A DNA stretch of 64,000 nucleotides, taken from assembly GCA_039621445.1 (NCBI GenBank), contig CP154956.1, positions 50,963,204 through 51,027,203 of the forward strand, read 5' to 3'. Origin of the DNA: Euglena gracilis (lineage: Eukaryota; Euglenida; Euglenophyceae; Euglenales). Shown here piece after piece: positions 62,521 through 64,000 of this stretch. The notes under the pieces are model-generated. The model saw only the letters and a program-made list of their open reading frames with translations. It did no database searches and had not been told where the DNA came from. Positions within the stretch are counted from its first letter, which is position 1, and each line of letters starts with the position of its first letter. Made by a program: the position numbers and the translations under genes.

Positions 62521-62819
62521 GCTTTTCACAGCCTCATTTTTCAACTTGATGTTTGGGTGTTCCTACACGTTCATTAACCTTGGAAATGTCATGAATCAGG
62601 CAAGTTGCAGGGGTGGATGCAGGGTTGGTGGTGATTTGGAAGACAACTTCATCCTCTGGTTTTGTGTGTGCCTCATATTTCGGACGTTATCTGGTTATTG
62701 ATTTTGCAGGGATTCATGTGCTGAGACGGTTTTCAAGAAATTATTTCATGTGCTCGCTGGTTTTAAAAAATGCAATCTTGTGTAGATTTGAAATGGATCT
62801 TTGAGATGGATGAGAAAAA

Positions 62820-63300
62820 ATGAACCTGCAATTATTTTTATTTTTGTTTGTCAATGTTATTTAATTTTCATTGTTGCATGGGGAGATGCAATTTGTATTA
62901 GTTGTATTGTTTTGTGTAAGCCAGAACTTTGAAAAATTGCATTTTTGCACAATTCAATGTACTCTGCTGCTCTTTTTGTTACATTTTTTTTAATTTTGAG
63001 GTGCAGCTTTGAATGTACATGTGCCACGCTTATTGGACTTCTTTTAAACCCAGGAGGTCCCCCCCCCCTGGGAGGGAGGGGGTGTGGTGGGTCTGGGGCC
63101 GGACACCCAGGGGGGTTCCTGGGTCGGAGGCCCGGCTATGGGTTAAAGTGCAAAGCGCGGGAATGGCCTCGGACGCCCCGAGTTTTGGGGGGGGGGGTCC
63201 TGCACCGGTCTGGGTGGGTGGGCGGGGACCCTGCCTCCCCCACGTGACCCGGCCTGAAATGAAACCCTGAAGTTTACCCCCTGGGTTTTTGAATGAACAG
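62820..63300. other. AT-rich stretch followed by a C/G-run module
   Basis: AT-rich to 63050, then CCCCCCCCTGGGAGGGAGGGGG and CACGTGACC phrases. No gene or known element recognised. Confidence 0.35.
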
Positions 63301-63344
63301 TGCACCTTGAAGGAAGTGCCAGAGAGGGTGGGGGGGGCAAGCTG

Positions 63345-63480
63345 ATGCTCACCCCCGAGGAAGCGCTTGCAGCTGCCACTGTCCCAATTGTGTCAATGGC
63401 TTTGCGCGGGGCACGCCCCCCCCCCCCAAACCCTTCTTGCTCCCAAACATGACCGAAGCCAAAACAGCAAGGAAGGTGAG
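63345..63480 (+). CDS. Possible first exon of the terminal gene
   Basis: ATG 63345 opens MLTPEEALAAATVPIVSMAL and runs into a C-run. As read, a stop follows at 63450, but a one-base change in the C-run would continue through MTEAKTARK to a donor GTGAGG at 63475. The sequence in the homopolymer should be verified. Proline-rich sequence follows. Confidence 0.25.
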
Positions 63481-63784
63481 GGGTTTGCCACCCCATTCAC
63501 TCTGCCCTCTGGGCGTCCGTCTCAGCCGGTCCCCCCGGCGGGGGATCTCCCGCGCGCGTCCGTGCAGACTCCCCGTGTGCCCGCGCCGCAGCCCCGAGCC
63601 CGGGTCGACCTGGAGGCCGCCCCCACCCTGCCCGCCGCCGCCGCCGCCGCCCCGGCCAAGGTGGGCGTTGCCTCCACCGGATTGCCGCCCCCCCCCCCCC
63701 CCCCCCCCCCGCCATCGGCCCCTTCACCGCCGCCCCGTCACACAGCCGGTGCCAGCCGTGCCTCGTGGGGGCCAGGGGCTCAGC

Positions 63785-64000
63785 ATGGAGGGAGTGATGG
63801 CGCGCCTCACGGCGGAGCTGGAGGAGCTGCGGCAGCGGCAGCTCGCGGTGGACGCGCGGATCCTGGCCCAGTTCCCGGCCCGCCGGGTGTGTGCCGGCCC
63901 CTTCCGCTCTGGAGTGGTAGAAAACGGATTAAAATTTGAAGTGCTTGAAAGGAACAATTTTTTTTTGGATTTCGTCCACCTCGTGATCGGTTGGATAAAT
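63785..64000 (+). CDS. Partial protein with N-terminal coiled-coil, open to the window end
   Basis: ATG 63785 (MEGVMARLTAELEELRQRQL) starts a 72-codon frame that stays open to 64000. Residues 5-30 have a clear heptad pattern with Leu/Ala and many charged residues, typical of a coiled-coil; then FPARRVCAGPF, ENGLKFEVLERNNFFLDFVH. The frame extends upstream without a stop into proline-rich sequence, so the true start could be earlier. No family recognised. High GC in the first part and none of the repeat words make it one of the few host-gene candidates here. Confidence 0.45.
   Translation, partial: MEGVMARLTAELEELRQRQLAVDARILAQFPARRVCAGPFRSGVVENGLKFEVLERNNFFLDFVHLVIGWIN

Noticed and set aside
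63497-63939. Proline- and alanine-rich frames near the right edge
   Set aside because: Long C-runs and GCC repeats keep several frames open at once; only the frame from 63785 has protein-like composition.

Overview
The window is nuclear DNA of a eukaryote, and nearly all of it is accessory sequence. Reasons: spliceosomal GT-AG introns of 45-85 bp can be read inside a pogo-type transposase and inside two translation elongation factor 1-alpha fragments; tRNA-like sequences, LTRs and many terminal-inverted-repeat (TIR) elements with target-site duplications (TSDs) are present; no bacterial operons or ribosome binding sites are seen. The lineage (protist, alga or fungus-like) cannot be assigned from the window. 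Long C/G homopolymers and GC-rich hairpins occur at almost every element boundary.

Layout. 1-1900: ends and decayed pieces of palindromic elements. 1919-18546: apparently one 16.6-kb nested element (TIR CAAGGCTGCATAGAGG, 7-bp TSD GATAATT) holding a spliced pogo transposase (about 2397-6379) broken by three later insertions, a tandem array of 620-bp cores and about 160-bp spacers (7545-11375), and a 4.6-kb TIR element filled with about 51 copies of a 77-bp satellite (11376-15932). 18600-20400: further small elements and a tyrosine-recombinase remnant. 20412-25866: a second nest with a short LTR element and two decayed PHD-finger genes. 25900-30100: elongation factor fragment, hexamer-ended element, other MITEs. 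30100-34030 and 37670-45640: two copies of one long block, the second split by an element whose hairpin arms enclose a third partial copy. 35206-36650: the best preserved PHD-finger element. 43200-45500: a decayed Crypton-like tyrosine-recombinase locus. 45700-55700: further satellites and TIR elements, including a clear hAT-like one (51433-52628). 55783-60072: a 4.3-kb ATGT/CTGT microsatellite. 60400-64000: less repetitive, with exon-like frames and a partial coding region that runs off the end.

Main idea. Several element families keep a conserved scaffold, but a short word repeated many times in their terminal arrays is replaced as a set. Within one element, all word copies at both ends agree; in a sister element every copy is a different word in the same positions (35206-36650 versus 39459-41388; 1919-18546 versus 26845-27311; 11376-15932 versus 45709-45860). 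Several word-flanked elements carry the same protein family: an N-terminal domain with a V-D-P-x-H-G-T-L-L motif and a C-terminal PHD finger, or a related N-domain next to a tyrosine recombinase. That combination looks like an undescribed transposon system with element-specific terminal addresses. The word replacement is visible in the sequence; the link to recognition by an encoded protein is inference.
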